A stretch of 64,000 bases of DNA, taken from contig OX637397.1 in assembly GCA_951799425.1 (NCBI GenBank), forward strand, positions 8,840,064 to 8,904,063, in the 5' to 3' direction. This document shows positions 34,621-45,281 of the stretch, piece by piece. This DNA is from Ilex aquifolium. Its lineage: Eukaryota; Streptophyta; Magnoliopsida; Aquifoliales; Aquifoliaceae. A model generated the notes under the pieces. It worked only from the letters and a program-made list of their open reading frames with translations. It was not told the origin of the DNA and ran no database searches. How positions within the stretch are numbered: position 1 is the first letter of the stretch; each line of letters begins with the position of its first letter. A program made the translations under genes and the position numbers.

Positions 34621-35770
34621 CTACTGGTGGTATTTCTTTAAGTGTTCCGCATTCCATGGATGGGCTAGGATCTTTCCTTCGAAGTTTTGGATTTTGTAGG
34701 TTCCTGGTCTTACTACCTCTGTAACGGTGTAGGGGCCTTCCCAGTTGGGTCCCAGTTTTCCTTCCCGGGAGTCTTTGGTGGACTGGATGACCTTTTTTAA
34801 GATCAGGTCCCCGGGTAAGAAAGACCGAGGCTTCACCCTTGAGTTGTAGTACTTGGTCATGCGACGCTTGTACTCTGCATTCCTAAGCATGGCTATCTCC
34901 CTCTCCTCCTCTACCAAGTCGAGGTTGATGCAGAGGCCTTCTTCATTACTGGTAGGGTCATGATGGTGGACCCTAAGGGAGTGTACCCCGATTTCAATGG
35001 GTATCACTGCATCTGTTCCATAGGCTAGAGAGAAGGGGGTTTCGCCCGTAGGACTTCTTGGTGTGGTGCGATAGGCCCATAGTACTCCTGGGAGTTCGTC
35101 TACCCATTTCCCCTTCGCAGTCTCTAGTCTAGTTTTCAGGTTGCGAAGTATGGTCCTGACCGTGACCTCTACTTGGCCATTCGCCTGTGGATGGGCGGGA
35201 CTAGAGTGGGGTTGCTTAATCTGGAGGTCTGCACAGAAACTGTTGAGGAGTTTGTTGTCAAACTACTTGGCGTTGTCGCTCACGATGGCGTGTGGTATCC
35301 CAAATCGGCAGACTAGACTCCTCCATATGAAGTCTTTTATCTTCTGGTCTGTGATTCTGGCCAAGGCTTCGGCCTCTGCCCACTTAGTGAAGTAGTCGAT
35401 GGCTATGACTACAAACTTGCACTGGCCTTGACTCACAGGGAGAAGGGCCATGGGCTCTGGATGGTTGTGAGCTCTTCAAGTGGTTGTTTGAGAACAGTTG
35501 CAAAACGCTGACACTTATCACATTTCCTGACGAAGTCTTTGGCGTCTCGGATCATAGTAGGCAACAATATCCCTGTCTAACTGCTTTATGAGCTAGTGCA
35601 CGCCCCCCTGAATGGTTTCCACACACCCCTTCATGGATTTCCCTCATGGTATAGTCAGCTTCTTCGGGGGTGAGGCAGCGGAGTAGAGGGTAAGAATGAC
35701 TTTTCTTGTAAAGGGTGTTCTGTAGGATGACATACCTGGATGCTCTCATCCTTAATTTCCTGGCTTCCAT
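34621..35770 (-). pseudogene. gypsy integrase
   Basis: The HHCC zinc-binding domain is visible as HEGVCGNH (about 35650) and, after a one-base shift near 35575, KCDKC (about 35510). Some 10 codons between the QSPWP block and PVSQGQCKF appear deleted. The core keeps its three catalytic blocks: VIAIDYFTKWAEAE (Asp), IVSDNAK followed by a TAG (Asp), and NGQVEVTVRTIL (Glu). The C-terminal part from RRMTKYYNSRVK to HPWNAEHLKKYHQ matches the plain Tat end without a chromodomain. Confidence 0.9.
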
Positions 35771-35794
35771 TGGGTCGTCTGGGATAATGCCCTC

Positions 35795-38059
35795 CTACAG
35801 GTAAGCTCGGATAGGAGTCGTCCAGTTGGATTCTAAGGATGCGCAGTGGACCTCCTCCTCAGGTTTGGTGGTGCTGGGCTCGAACTGGTGACCGGTTAGT
35901 GCTGGACCCATGAGTATATTGGCAGAGGCAAACTTTGCGAGGGCGTCTGCCATAACATTCTCTTCCCGAGGTATATGGTGGATGTCGAAGTAGGCAAACC
36001 TTGTGAGTAGGGCTTGTACCACCAGGAGGTACTCTTACATCTTTTCTTCCTTGGCTTCAAAATTTCCCCTCACCTGGTTGACTATGAGTTGAGAGTCACT
36101 ATAGGCTGTGAGGTTGAGTGCTTCCATCTCCAACGCTAACCTTAGGCCTGATATGAGGGCTTCATACTCTGCTTGATTATTTGATGTGGTGAAGTGTAAA
36201 GAGACAGCATACTTTAGGGGTGTGCCATGCGGGCTGATCAGTACTAGTCCGGCTCCTCCCTCTTCGCTAGTGGAGGACCCATCTACGTAAAGCTTCCAGA
36301 GTGGTGTAGTGGGTGCTGGAGGAGGATGTGATAAGGGCTGAGAGGGCGAAGCCCCAAGTAGGCTGGGAGGTGCCCAAGGCCTAGTGGGCTGCGCCCAGGG
36401 CCTGGTGGGTGGCGCCCTTGGCAAGGTGGGTGGCGCCCTTGGCAAGGTGGGCGGCGCCCAAGGCTGCCCAGTCAGCGAAGCTGCCTCATCCTTTTTCTCG
36501 GGGTAGTGGTTTTGCCCTTGGACATTATCTGGACTTGATTCTTGGTTGGTAGAGTTAGTATACACTGAGTAGGTGGGTGTGTGGGCGCTTGGTACTCCCT
36601 CTTGGGACTCATGTGAGGGTGTGGACTCCGCTAAGAAATCTGCGAGGGCTTGAGCTTTGATGGCAGCCCTAGGCTGGTACTGTATGTCGAACTCGCTCAA
36701 TTCCACAGCCCACTTGAGCAACCTGCCGGAGACATCAGGCTTCCCCAAGATTCTTTTAAGTGGCTGGTCTGTGACCACCATGATAGTGTGGCTCTGGAAG
36801 TAGTGGCGCAGGCGCCTAGCTGTTGTAATAAGTGCGAGGGCCAATTTCTCCAACTCCGAGTACCTTACCTCTGCTCCCCGGTAGGCTCTGCTTACATAGT
36901 AAACGGGCTTCTGGGTGCCATCATCCTCCCTGATGAGGACAGAACTCACAGCAGAAGGTGAAGAAGAGAGGTAGAGGTACAGTCTCTCTTCTGGTATTGC
37001 ATGGGAGAGCAGGGGCGGTGTGGCGAGGTATGCCTTAAGCTTCTGAAAGGCTTCCTCGGCCTCTGGTCCCCACTGGAATGACCTGCACAAGATTTTAAAG
37101 AAAGGTATGCATTTATCTGCTGACTTAGAGACAAACCTATTGAGGGCTGCTACCCTTCCGTTAAGACGCTGAATTTCCTTTGTTGAGGAATGGGACTTTA
37201 TCTCTATGATGGCTCTGATCTTATCTGGGTTGGCTTCAATATCTCTTTTGTGGACCATGAAGCCTAAAAACTTTTCCGAGCCGATGCCAAAGGCGCATTT
37301 TTCAGGATTTAACTTCATTCCATAAGCTCTCAACACCTCGAAGGTCTCTCGTAGGTGCGTTACATGATCTGCGGCTGCTACACTTTTCACTAACATGTCG
37401 TCTACATAGACTTCCATTGTCTTTCCAATCTGGGCTTCGAACATCCTGTTGATGAGGTGTTGATATGTGGTTCTAGCGTTCTTAAGTCTAAAAGGCATTA
37501 CCCTATAACAGTAAGTGCCTCCCGGGGTGATAAACGAGGTCTTCTCCTGATCCGAGGGAAACATGCTGATCTGATTGTACCGGGAGTAGGCGTCCAGAAA
37601 ACTCAAGAGTTCGTGTCCAGTAGTGGAGTCAATAAGGAGGTCGATACGTGGGAGTGGGTAGCTGTCTTTGGGACAGGCTTTGTTGAGCTCCGTGAAGTCT
37701 ACGCAGAGGCGCCACTTCCCATTGGATTTTGTCACCATCACCACATTGGATAGCCAATCTAGGTAGGCTACCTCTCTCACAGATCCATTTGTTAGCAGCT
37801 TGTCTACCTCCTCTTCCATGGCTTGCCCCCTTTCAGTGCTTGCACTTCTTAACTTTTGGCGGACAGGCTTGTATCCGGGATCAACATTGAGTCGGTGGGA
37901 GGCTACTTCAGGGTCGATGCCCTCCAAGTCTTCGTGGGACCAGGCGAAGACATATGTGTTCCGTCTGAGGAAATCTACCAAGGCAGAAGCTTGCTCCTGG
38001 AAGAGTGAGGAGCCTATGTAGACCTTCCTCTCCGGAAGATTGTTGTTGACTACTACAGG
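35795..38059 (-). pseudogene. gypsy reverse transcriptase, degenerate first RNase H and second (archaeal-type) RNase H
   Basis: RT: KSNGKWRLCVDFTELNKACP, LDAYSRYNQI and MEVYVDDMLVKS (YVDD at 37397-37408). The first RNase H (about 36660-37000) keeps its fold (PVYYVSRAYRGAEVRYSELEKLALAL) but the usual opening Asp block reads LYLYLSSSPSA, so the first catalytic Asp is gone. A Pro/Ala-rich linker follows. The second RNase H reads KLYVDGSS, NNQAEYEAL, YSDSQLIVNQV and NVMADALAKFA, the full D-E-D-D set. In-frame stops: TAG just upstream of 38058 and TAA at 36035-36037 before EYLLVVQALL; both fit Gln codons changed by C to T. Confidence 0.93.
36330..36480 (+). repeat. GGCGCC minisatellite, site 2 (21-bp period)
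   Basis: Five GCCC(A/T)(A/T/G)GGC units at 21-base spacing on the plus strand. In pol (minus strand) they encode the RAPPTLP/RAPPTRPW linker between the two RNase H domains. The core GGCGGCGCCCAAGG is the same as at sites 1 and 3. Confidence 0.85.
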
Positions 38060-39022
38060 CTAGTGTTCTTCTACGGGTTCACCCCTTTCCAAGGTATTGT
38101 CTTCCCTAGGGTCACTCACTTCGACTTGGAGAGTCTCGTGCGGTCTCCTAGTCCTCATTGAGGCCACATAGCATTCTCTGGCTAAGACTTGATCTCCTCT
38201 TATCTCCCCAATCCCACAGGAGGTTGGAAAATGGAGGAGAATGTGGTAGGTCGATGGTACTGCCCTTAGGGCATTAAGGGCAGGGCGTCCAAGAATTATA
38301 TTATAAGCAGAAGGGCAATCTAGTACAAGAAAATTTACCATAATGGTTGAGCTCCTTGGTGCAGTTCCTGCTGTAACAGGTAGGGTGACAGATCTTAAGG
38401 GATGGACTCTCTCTCTTGAGAAGCCAATCAAGGGAGTTCTGACTGGCTGTAGTCGCTCTCTGCCGAGGTGAAGGCTGTTGTAGGCTGTGGCGAACAGGAT
38501 GTCAGCTGAGCTACCGCTGTCGACTAGGACTCTGCTGACCTGGTAGTTGGCCACCATCAAGGTCAAAACTAAGGGGTCATCATGTGGAGCTTGGATCCCT
38601 TCAAGGTCTCCATCAGAGAATGTGATGACCTCCTCTTCCCCATGTCGGGGTGTCTTCATTGGGCGGGAGTCATGCGACTCTGTCTGTCTGGCTTTCCAGG
38701 CGTGCGCCTTCCTGGCGGAGTTGGAGTCACCTCCTCCTACCAACCCTCCTGCGATAGTCTGGATCTCACCAAGAGGCTGTTGGCGTTCGCGTTCTTCGTG
38801 GGGTGGAGCTGGTCCTCGACCAGCAACATACTGTCTCAGATGGCCTCGCTGAATAAGCTCCTCAATTTGCTTCTTTAGCTGGAAGTAGTCTTCTGTGTCA
38901 TGGTCGTAGTCTCGGCGGAAGCGACAGTACTTGCTGGGATTTCTACGCTTGGGGTCAGATTTCATCTTCCCGGGCCAACGAATGGCAGGGTCATCCTGTA
39001 TCTGGAGCATGATGTGTTCCAC
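38060..39022 (-). pseudogene. gypsy gag C-terminus and aspartic protease
   Basis: Open for 320 codons. The first part reads as the distal gag region of Tat elements (DYDHDTEDYFQLKKQIEELI), where a zinc knuckle-like Cys/His (KYCRFRRDYDHD) is reduced. The protease is marked by RVLVDSGSSADIL (DSG about 38515) and the ILGRPALNALRAV block near 38270. Separated from gag upstream by a TAG at about 39048 and from RT by a TAG at 38060. Confidence 0.9.
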
Positions 39023-39049
39023 TGAAGCATTGATTGGGGTAAAAGGTTT

Positions 39050-40294
39050 CTAGTCTCTCGGAGGCAGTGGTTCGAGACGGTCTTTTACGGAGACTCTCTC
39101 GACTTTCCTCCTTTTGTTCTCAGTCTCTCTTCTATCTTCACGAGTTTCCTTTCTCTTCTCCTCTTTTCGGGAAGACTCACCTCGGCGGGGCTTGGTGACG
39201 TCCTCAGCATTCATGTATTTCTGTGCCCTGGACAGTAGCTCGGGCATGCTGGAGGGCGGCTTTTTGAGTACGGAGAATATGAAACTGGAGAAGCGGAGTC
39301 CAGCGATAAAAACGGCTAAGGCCAGCTTATCGTCTGGCTCCTCAACCTAGAGGACCTCCTCGTTGAAGCGGGCAAGATAGCCTCTGAGGCTTTCATCCCT
39401 GTCCTGCTTGATGGTGAGCAGGTGGGTCACTGGTTTCTGATGGCGACGTCCCCCAATGAAGTGGGAGACGAAGGACCTGCTCAGCTCTGCAAAAGAGTGG
39501 ATGGAGCAAGGCTTGATCTTGGAGAACCACTGGCGGGCAGACCTCTTCAAGGTGGTAGGGAAGGCTCTGCACATAACCTCCTTAGGCACATTATGGAGTT
39601 GCATGAGGGATTTGTAGGTGTCCAGGTAGTCAAGGAGGTCTTTGGTGCCATCGAAGATCTCGATATTGGGCATCTTGAACTTTGAAGGCAGAGGATAATT
39701 GACAATATCAGCAGTAAAAGGTGTATCAGTACGTCTTACCAGGTAGTCTACGACCTCAGGCGCCTGTGTCTTGATGGCGTTGAGGGCATCACCGAGCTGA
39801 TTCTGCACCTTTCTAATCTTCTCGTCCCACTGGTTGGGGACATCTTCAGTCGGATGATGGTACTGGCTTTGGTGGTCACCGTATTAACTCTCACCATCTT
39901 CGTCCTCCTGCGTAGGTACTTGTGAGAGAGGAGGAATGCGCGAGCTTCCTGCGCGTTGAGGAGGGACTGCTGGGTGAGGGGCGCCCTGTGGCCTCGGGGC
40001 GTTTTGGCGAAGGACCCCCTGGTGAGGGGATGTCTGCTCTTCTACTGTTGGAGGGAGTGGTGCTCCTCCTGCAGAGTGAAGGACGACGCCCCCTTGGGTG
40101 AGCATTAGCTGGATGATCTGCTGGTTCTGCTTCACGAGCAGCTGCATGGTCTGCAAGAGTTGTTGCTGTTGTCCAGCGGCTGGAGTCGCCGTGGCAGAGG
40201 GTTCCGAAGGTGCGAGGGGAGGCGGAGCCTCCTCCCGGTGGGCTGGGTTATTGTCTCCTGGTTGATGAGACCTTGACCTCTTAGTGATTGTCAT
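39050..40294 (-). pseudogene. gypsy gag
   Basis: Starts at ATG 40294 (MTITKRSRSHQPGDNN). A Gln-rich tract (AAGQQQQLLQTMQLLV) precedes the retrotransposon gag domain, recognisable by MPNIEIFDGTKDLLDYLDTY, ARQWFSKIKP and RDESLRGYLARFNEEVL. A Lys/Glu/Arg-rich tail follows (about 39080-39170). In-frame stops at 39884-39886 (TAA), about 39347 (TAG) and about 39050 (TAG), each at a place where Gln is expected or fits. Confidence 0.9.
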
Positions 40295-40332
40295 GGATTG
40301 AAGGAGTAGGAAAATAATAGAAACTTAGTCGA

Positions 40333-40351
40333 TTCCCACAGACAACGCCAA
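40333..40351 (-). other. primer-binding site of the gypsy element
   Basis: On the minus strand TTGGCGTTGTCTGTGGGAA follows the 5' LTR. It is a slightly mutated form of the GGCGCCGTCTGTGGGAA type common in Tat/RIRE2 elements, unlike the Met-tRNA type used by the Copia elements here. Confidence 0.75.
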
Positions 40352-40353
40352 AC

Positions 40354-41362
40354 TGATGATGCACAAAATTGTATTGTGCAAGATCAACAGTCAAGAATGT
40401 ATAAGGGTGTAATTAATGAGCAGTAAACAGGCAATCAATGGCAATATAATAGCAAAGCAGTAAATATGGGATCAACACAGAGATATATAGTGGTTTGGTC
40501 CGGGTGACCTACTCCACTTTCGGGAATGGCTGCGGTGGCCTGGTGTTCTTTATTGATGAATAAGAGTCACCAAAGGAATATTCTCCGGGAGTATTACAAT
40601 GCTTTGTGAGAGAGGGAGATAGAGCAATGTGTAGAGGTATGTGAGGTATTGGAGGCGTGCCCTCACTATTGAGAGGGCTTACATTATATAGCTAGAGTAA
40701 GGCGGTGACGTGAAGAAGAAGTCTTCCAACATTTTTGGTAAGTGTCATCTCAGTAGGAATGGATCTCTTTGGCAAGCACAGTTAAGGTAGGAGTGGATCT
40801 TTATATCCCGTCATTTTCTCCCTCGTGCTCCTATTCAGTCGGGGGAGAATCCTAGTTGGATCGGACTTGATGTTGAGCTTGAACTTCGAGTTGGAATGGG
40901 CTGAACATTGCATCAGAGTACCAAGGAAAGAGGGGCAAAGAGGGAGGCGCCCAAGGGGCCTGCCTAGGCGGCGCCCAAGGGGCTCACCTAGGCCGGCGCC
41001 CAATGGTTGCCATGCCCTCTTGGGTGTTTGCCTTGGGCTTAGGTGTTGAACTCTTGATGTCTTCTCAGGCTTGAGTCGTCATGGGATGAAGAGGAGGTGG
41101 AGAATGAGGAGAAGTGAGGAGCTCATCTTGGGGTGGCGCCCAAGCCTTGGATGGCGCCTAGTGGGCGGCGCCCAAGTGCTTGGGTGACCTCCTTGGTGGC
41201 ACCCCTTGGTCTCCCTTATAACTTCCTTTTAGACTTCCTTTGGATGGGTTGACCCGATTGAATGAGTCCTAGCGACTTGGACTATTCCTTGGGCTTTTTA
41301 ATATTTGGGTCTTTCTCGACTTATTTTTATCGGGCTTGACCCAGTCGAATTTGGGCTTGTCA
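40354..41362 (-). repeat. 5' LTR of the gypsy element
   Basis: About 1.0 kb, minus strand TGACAAGCCC ... GCATCATCA (left edge at 40354 or 40357). A candidate TATA box (CTATATAATG, minus strand, about 40681-40692) fits a promoter in front of a pyrimidine/purine-mixed leader. Contains the third GGCGCC minisatellite. Confidence 0.8.
40946..41180 (+). repeat. GGCGCC minisatellite, site 3 (24-25-bp period)
   Basis: GCCCAAGGGG, GCCCAAGGGG and GCCCAATGG at 24- and 25-base spacing with spacers ending CTAGGCGGC or CTAGGCCGGC, at 40950-41010. Further single units (GGTGGCGCCCAAG, GGCGGCGCCCAAG) at about 41133 and 41164. Within the LTR, non-coding. Confidence 0.85.
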
Positions 41363-41769
41363 ATTGGCAGTGATGGCTTTTTCACTGCAAACGCTCAAGT
41401 ATAAGAAGATTATTTTCTTAATACCGTATCGAAAATCACTATAAAAAAAACATATAATTTAAATTGATACGAACATAACAAAATAGGAGGATTCTAACTT
41501 TTTTTTATAACTGAATCTTTTAGAACACCGAGGGCGAGCCTATACTTGTTCCCTTTGGTTAATTTTCTTTTTTATTATTATTATTTTTTTTTTGGTCTCT
41601 ATACCCGTAACAGTTCTTTTTTGGGTTAGCTGATAATTAGTGGTTTAAAATGATCGACAATTTTGGGCCACACTTTTAATAAGACTCTCAAATAGGACCA
41701 CTAAGCATTTATAACAATCAATTTCGGATGTGATAATCAGGTGACGTCATCAAGTCGCTACGATAATCT
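41363..41769. other. no recognisable feature
   Basis: AT-rich DNA between the gypsy LTR and a MULE-like element. No gene. Confidence 0.5.
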
Positions 41770-41778
41770 ATATAATAA

Positions 41779-42600
41779 GGGTAAATTACATTCGGACCAC
41801 TAAGATTTTGTCACTTAATCAGATAGATCCCTTCAAGTATAAAAATTTATACTGTCATCCCCTATCAATAACAGTTAACTAACAGACCAAATAAAAACAA
41901 TAAAATGACTAATTTAAACTTTAACAAAAAAATAAAATAAAAACAAATTCAACTCCAACTCCAACTTACAATCCCAAAACCTAAAAAATATACGTCCTTT
42001 GTCACCAAACCACCGACACCACCCTCTCTCCTCTCGCAATTAGTTTCACAGCACCACCCGGCATCATCGTCCTCACACGCTCAATTTCGCAGATGAGAAA
42101 GAGACCGCCAGACTAGTAGGAGATTAAAGGGTTCGCTGAACATGAAGAGCCCTAAGATCCGAAAATCTCATATCTGAAAAGCCTTAAAGATCTACAAATC
42201 TCATTAAACTCATCTTGAATTTGGAAAAAAATGAGAAACTTCATCTTCCATCTACAAATCTGAAGGCCAAGGTGGTTTTTGAGATGGTGGGTTTAGATGG
42301 AGTGGGTTGGGGGAGTTGCGGCTTACAGCGGGAATGGGTTGATATTGCAGTCGGTGGATTTGTAATGGATGTTTTGCACTGTGAGGAAGAAGACAAATCA
42401 CTCATGGGTAAAATAGAAATTCTGTTTTCAAATCATGCTGACATAATCAGAAATGGATGGCTCGCTAAACGGAATTTAACGTCAAGGGTCAATATGTTAC
42501 AACAAACTAAACCTTAAAGGGTGCTGATGTTATTTTTTATTCATGAGGGGTCTATCTAATTAAGTGACAAACTTCAAAGGGGTCTGAATATAATTTATCC
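41779..42600. mobile_element. Mutator-like (MULE) non-autonomous element, 822 bp
   Basis: Terminal inverted repeats of about 53 bp, roughly 80 percent identical: left GGGTAAATTACATTCGGACC, right end complement GGATAAATTATATTCAGACC. Flanks ATATAATAA (41770-41778) and ATACAATAA (42601-42609) agree at 8 of 9 bases, the 9-bp duplication typical of Mutator elements. The interior (42000-42500) is less AT-rich than its surroundings and holds a 100-codon open frame at 42215-42517 (VGLDGVGWGSCGLQREWV), which I do not recognise and which could be captured host sequence. No transposase. Confidence 0.8.
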
Positions 42601-42609
42601 ATACAATAA

Positions 42610-43195
42610 AAGTACAAAGATTGAAAACATAAAAAATAACTTTAATTTTTTTTCAGATCATTTTAAATTTTACTTTAAAATTAATTTTACTGTTATATTA
42701 ACTTCCCAAATTTAATATGAAAAATAGCCCCCTAAATGAAATAGTTTACTTAAAAATATCCACCATCATTTCATTCTTATATTTAATACCACCACAACTA
42801 TCATCTCACCACTATCGTCGCCCATCGCCACTGCCCACCACCATCGTTGCCCACCACCGCCACCACCCCATTAATTGTCATCCACCCTCACCCCCACCTA
42901 CCACCATTGTCATTATCGTCGTCGCCCCACCACTACCACTATCAACCACCATCATTGTTGCCCACCACCACCGCACACCATCGTTGTCACCAATAGTTAC
43001 CACTATCACCATTATCACCCAAAACCCACTATTACTGTAGCCACTCACACCCACCCGCCCCCCCCCCCCCCCCCCCCCCCCCCAAACTATAACTTGGTGT
43101 TTAAATTCATTTATCTCTTCTCTAAGTTTGTGATTTGATTTTGAGTGTGAATATAATATATTTATAATCAATAATTTTTTTTATTAGACACGGAC
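42610..43195. repeat. CCA-rich low-complexity repeat, unit A
   Basis: AT-rich borders (ATTGAAAACATAAAAAATAAC at left, GTGATTTGATTTTGAGTGTGAA at right) enclose 300 bp of imperfect CCA/CCATCGTCGCC triplets that end in a run of 26 C (43058-43083). The 87-107-codon frames here are only a by-product of the triplet repeats. Confidence 0.7.
43058..43083. repeat. poly-C tract, 26 nt
   Basis: 26 consecutive C within unit A. Length of such tracts is error-prone in sequencing. Confidence 0.95.
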
Positions 43196-43202
43196 AATAA
43201 CT

Positions 43203-44340
43203 AATCTATATAATAAAGTATAAAAATTGAAGACATAAAAAATGACTTTTGTTTTTCGCAGTTTAGATTGTTTTAAATTTTTCTTTAAAGATAATTCGAC
43301 GGTTAATATTAACTTCCCCCTAAAAGTGTATTTGGGGTGACTTTTTAAAAATACTTTTAGAACTTATGATTTCTCATAAACACTTTAAAAAACAAAAAAT
43401 AGTATTTGGAAAAACTTATTTTAATTACTTTTAAATAGTCAAAAGTAATTTTACCACTTAAAAAAAAAAAAAAAAAAAACTTCTATTTCTTTAAAATCAC
43501 TTCTTTACAAAAACACTCTATCATTATCACTGCTGCCATCACCCCACGACCACGACCACGACCACCCCCACCGTCCCACCAACCCCACCATTACCACCCT
43601 CACCATTACCATTACCACCGTCGCCACTGATTGTTTCCACCACCACCCATCACCACCACCCATCATCACTACCTACCATCATCATCATTTCATTCTTATA
43701 TTAATTATCACTACTACCATCATCTCACCACCACCGTCGCCCACCGCCACCACCCATTACCACCATCGTTGTCCACCTCCACCCACTACCATAACCCACC
43801 ACCACCTGTCGTCGCCCACCACCGCGACCAACCACTATCATCACCCATTATCACCCACCCCCCACCACACCTACCACCACCACCGTCATTAGCCATCATC
43901 CACCACAATCGTCGCCCACAAGCACTAGTCGTCGCCCACTGCCACTCACACCCACCACCATTATCGTCACCGCCCACCACCACAATCCACCACCACTACC
44001 GTCACTGTCGTCGCCCCCACCGCCACCACTGTCAACCACCATCACCGTTGCCCACCACCACTCTCGTCACGCATAACTGTCACTACTATCATCGTCACCC
44101 AAAATCCACCACCATCGTCACTGTATCCACATACGGTTGTCACCACCACCATGGTAGTCGCCACGCACCACAACCATCACCATCTTTCACCACCACCATT
44201 GCCGCCCACCACCACTACTACCGCTCACCCTCACTACAATCGGTGCTTAAATTTTTTTTCTCTTCTATATTTGTGATTTGATTTTGGATGTGAATATAAA
44301 TATGTTTATGAATGACAATTTTTTTTATTACTTCGCGCCT
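43203..44340. repeat. CCA-rich low-complexity repeat, unit B
   Basis: Second copy of the 42610 unit: same left (ATTGAAGACATAAAAAATGAC) and right (GTGATTTGATTTTGGATGTGAA) borders, with an expanded CCA region (43500-44235) and an A20 tract at 43460. A tandem duplication of about 0.6-1.1 kb. The 216-codon frame within is repeat-derived (His/Pro-rich). Confidence 0.7.
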
Positions 44341-44390
44341 TCAAACACAATCAATAACTAGCACTTAAATATAACACTAATATTAGATGG

Positions 44391-44470
44391 AATTTTAAGT
44401 TTTTTGATTTTTTTTTAATTTTAAGTTTTTTGATTTTTTTTTAATTTTAAGTTTTTTGATTTTTTTTTTA
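44391..44470. repeat. 26-bp tandem repeat, three copies
   Basis: AATTTTAAGTTTTTTGATTT plus T-run, repeated at 44391, 44417 and 44443 with almost no divergence. Confidence 0.9.
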
Positions 44471-44930
44471 GTTTAGCCTTTTTTATTTTAAATTTCTCAC
44501 ATCATTCACATCACATATCAGTGAAGACATAATATTACTGTTATAATTAATATTTATTCTACATAATTTGTAGACTAAAGTACATATTGATATTTTCCAT
44601 CCATTTTAACCGCCCGTAGGTTATATACGCTAGAGAATGATATAAAAAACAAATCGTTTTATGATTTTAACATGACAAAATACCCTCAATCTCACTAGTC
44701 CCCTCTCACGGTTACTTAAGTGGGTTAAAACACCCACCACTGCCGTGGGAGACCTACTTACAATCTTTAAAGTAGCAATAAAAAAAAAAACTTATTGTTT
44801 AAATTTTTTAAGCTCCTAACTTGGAAAATATCACTTATTGTCCAGATTGTTTAAAAATCTAACGACTTATTTTATTTATGATATTTTAACATTTAAGCAC
44901 AGTAAATTCATTCACCTGTATGATTATATT
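44471..44930. other. no recognisable feature
   Basis: AT-rich DNA, no gene. Confidence 0.5.
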
Positions 44931-45281
44931 GGGTAAATTACACTTATACCCTTTGAGCTATCACTCTTTTTTTACTTTATCCCCTCAACTATCAGATTTC
45001 TCATATTACACTGTCAACTATGTGATTAGTTTCACATTGCCCAAATTATTAACGTCTGTTATATATTTAACAAAAAATTATTTTATTTTGTCCCCCAACT
45101 ATGTAATTTTATCACTTTATTCCAACACGTCAACGTCTTTCGTCCAAAAAAATAGCAGACGTTTGTGATTGGGACAAAGTGAAATAAAAGTGTTAGTTGA
45201 GGATAAAATGTAAAAAAATTAATAATTAATGGGAAAAAGTAAAAAAAGTGATAGTTTAGGGGATATAATTATAATTTACCC
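44931..45281. mobile_element. MITE of Mutator type, 351 bp
   Basis: Inverted ends GGGTAAATTACACTTATACCC and, at the right, complement GGGTAAATTATAATTATATC, over about 50 bp. Flanks GATTATATT (44922-44930) and GACTATATT (45282-45290) agree at 8 of 9 bases. No coding capacity. Confidence 0.8.

Larger units (their letters stand above)
31435..41362 (-). mobile_element. Ty3/gypsy retrotransposon, Tat lineage, with antisense gene and truncated 3' LTR
   Basis: Order from right to left: 5' LTR, PBS of the TTGGCGTTGTCTGTGGGAA type (as in RIRE2/Tat elements), gag, protease, RT, a first RNase H, a second (archaeal-type) RNase H, integrase. After pol there is a multi-exon gene on the plus strand, then a polypurine tract and only 26 bp of 3' LTR. 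Dual RNase H and an extra antisense gene before the 3' LTR are known traits of the Tat group (for example Grande, RIRE2). There is no chromodomain at the integrase end. Many in-frame stops, so it is inactive. No target duplication can be shown because the left LTR is cut off. Confidence 0.92.

Noticed and set aside
36650..38852. Plus-strand frames of about 70-100 codons across the gypsy pol
   Set aside because: They lie opposite well supported pol domains, have no family motifs and are shadows. Only the multi-exon gene at 31872-34263 is supported on that strand.
43631..44281. 216-codon His/Pro-rich open frame
   Set aside because: It is the translation of imperfect CCA triplets; all frames on both strands stay open for the same reason, and there is no protein-like variation.
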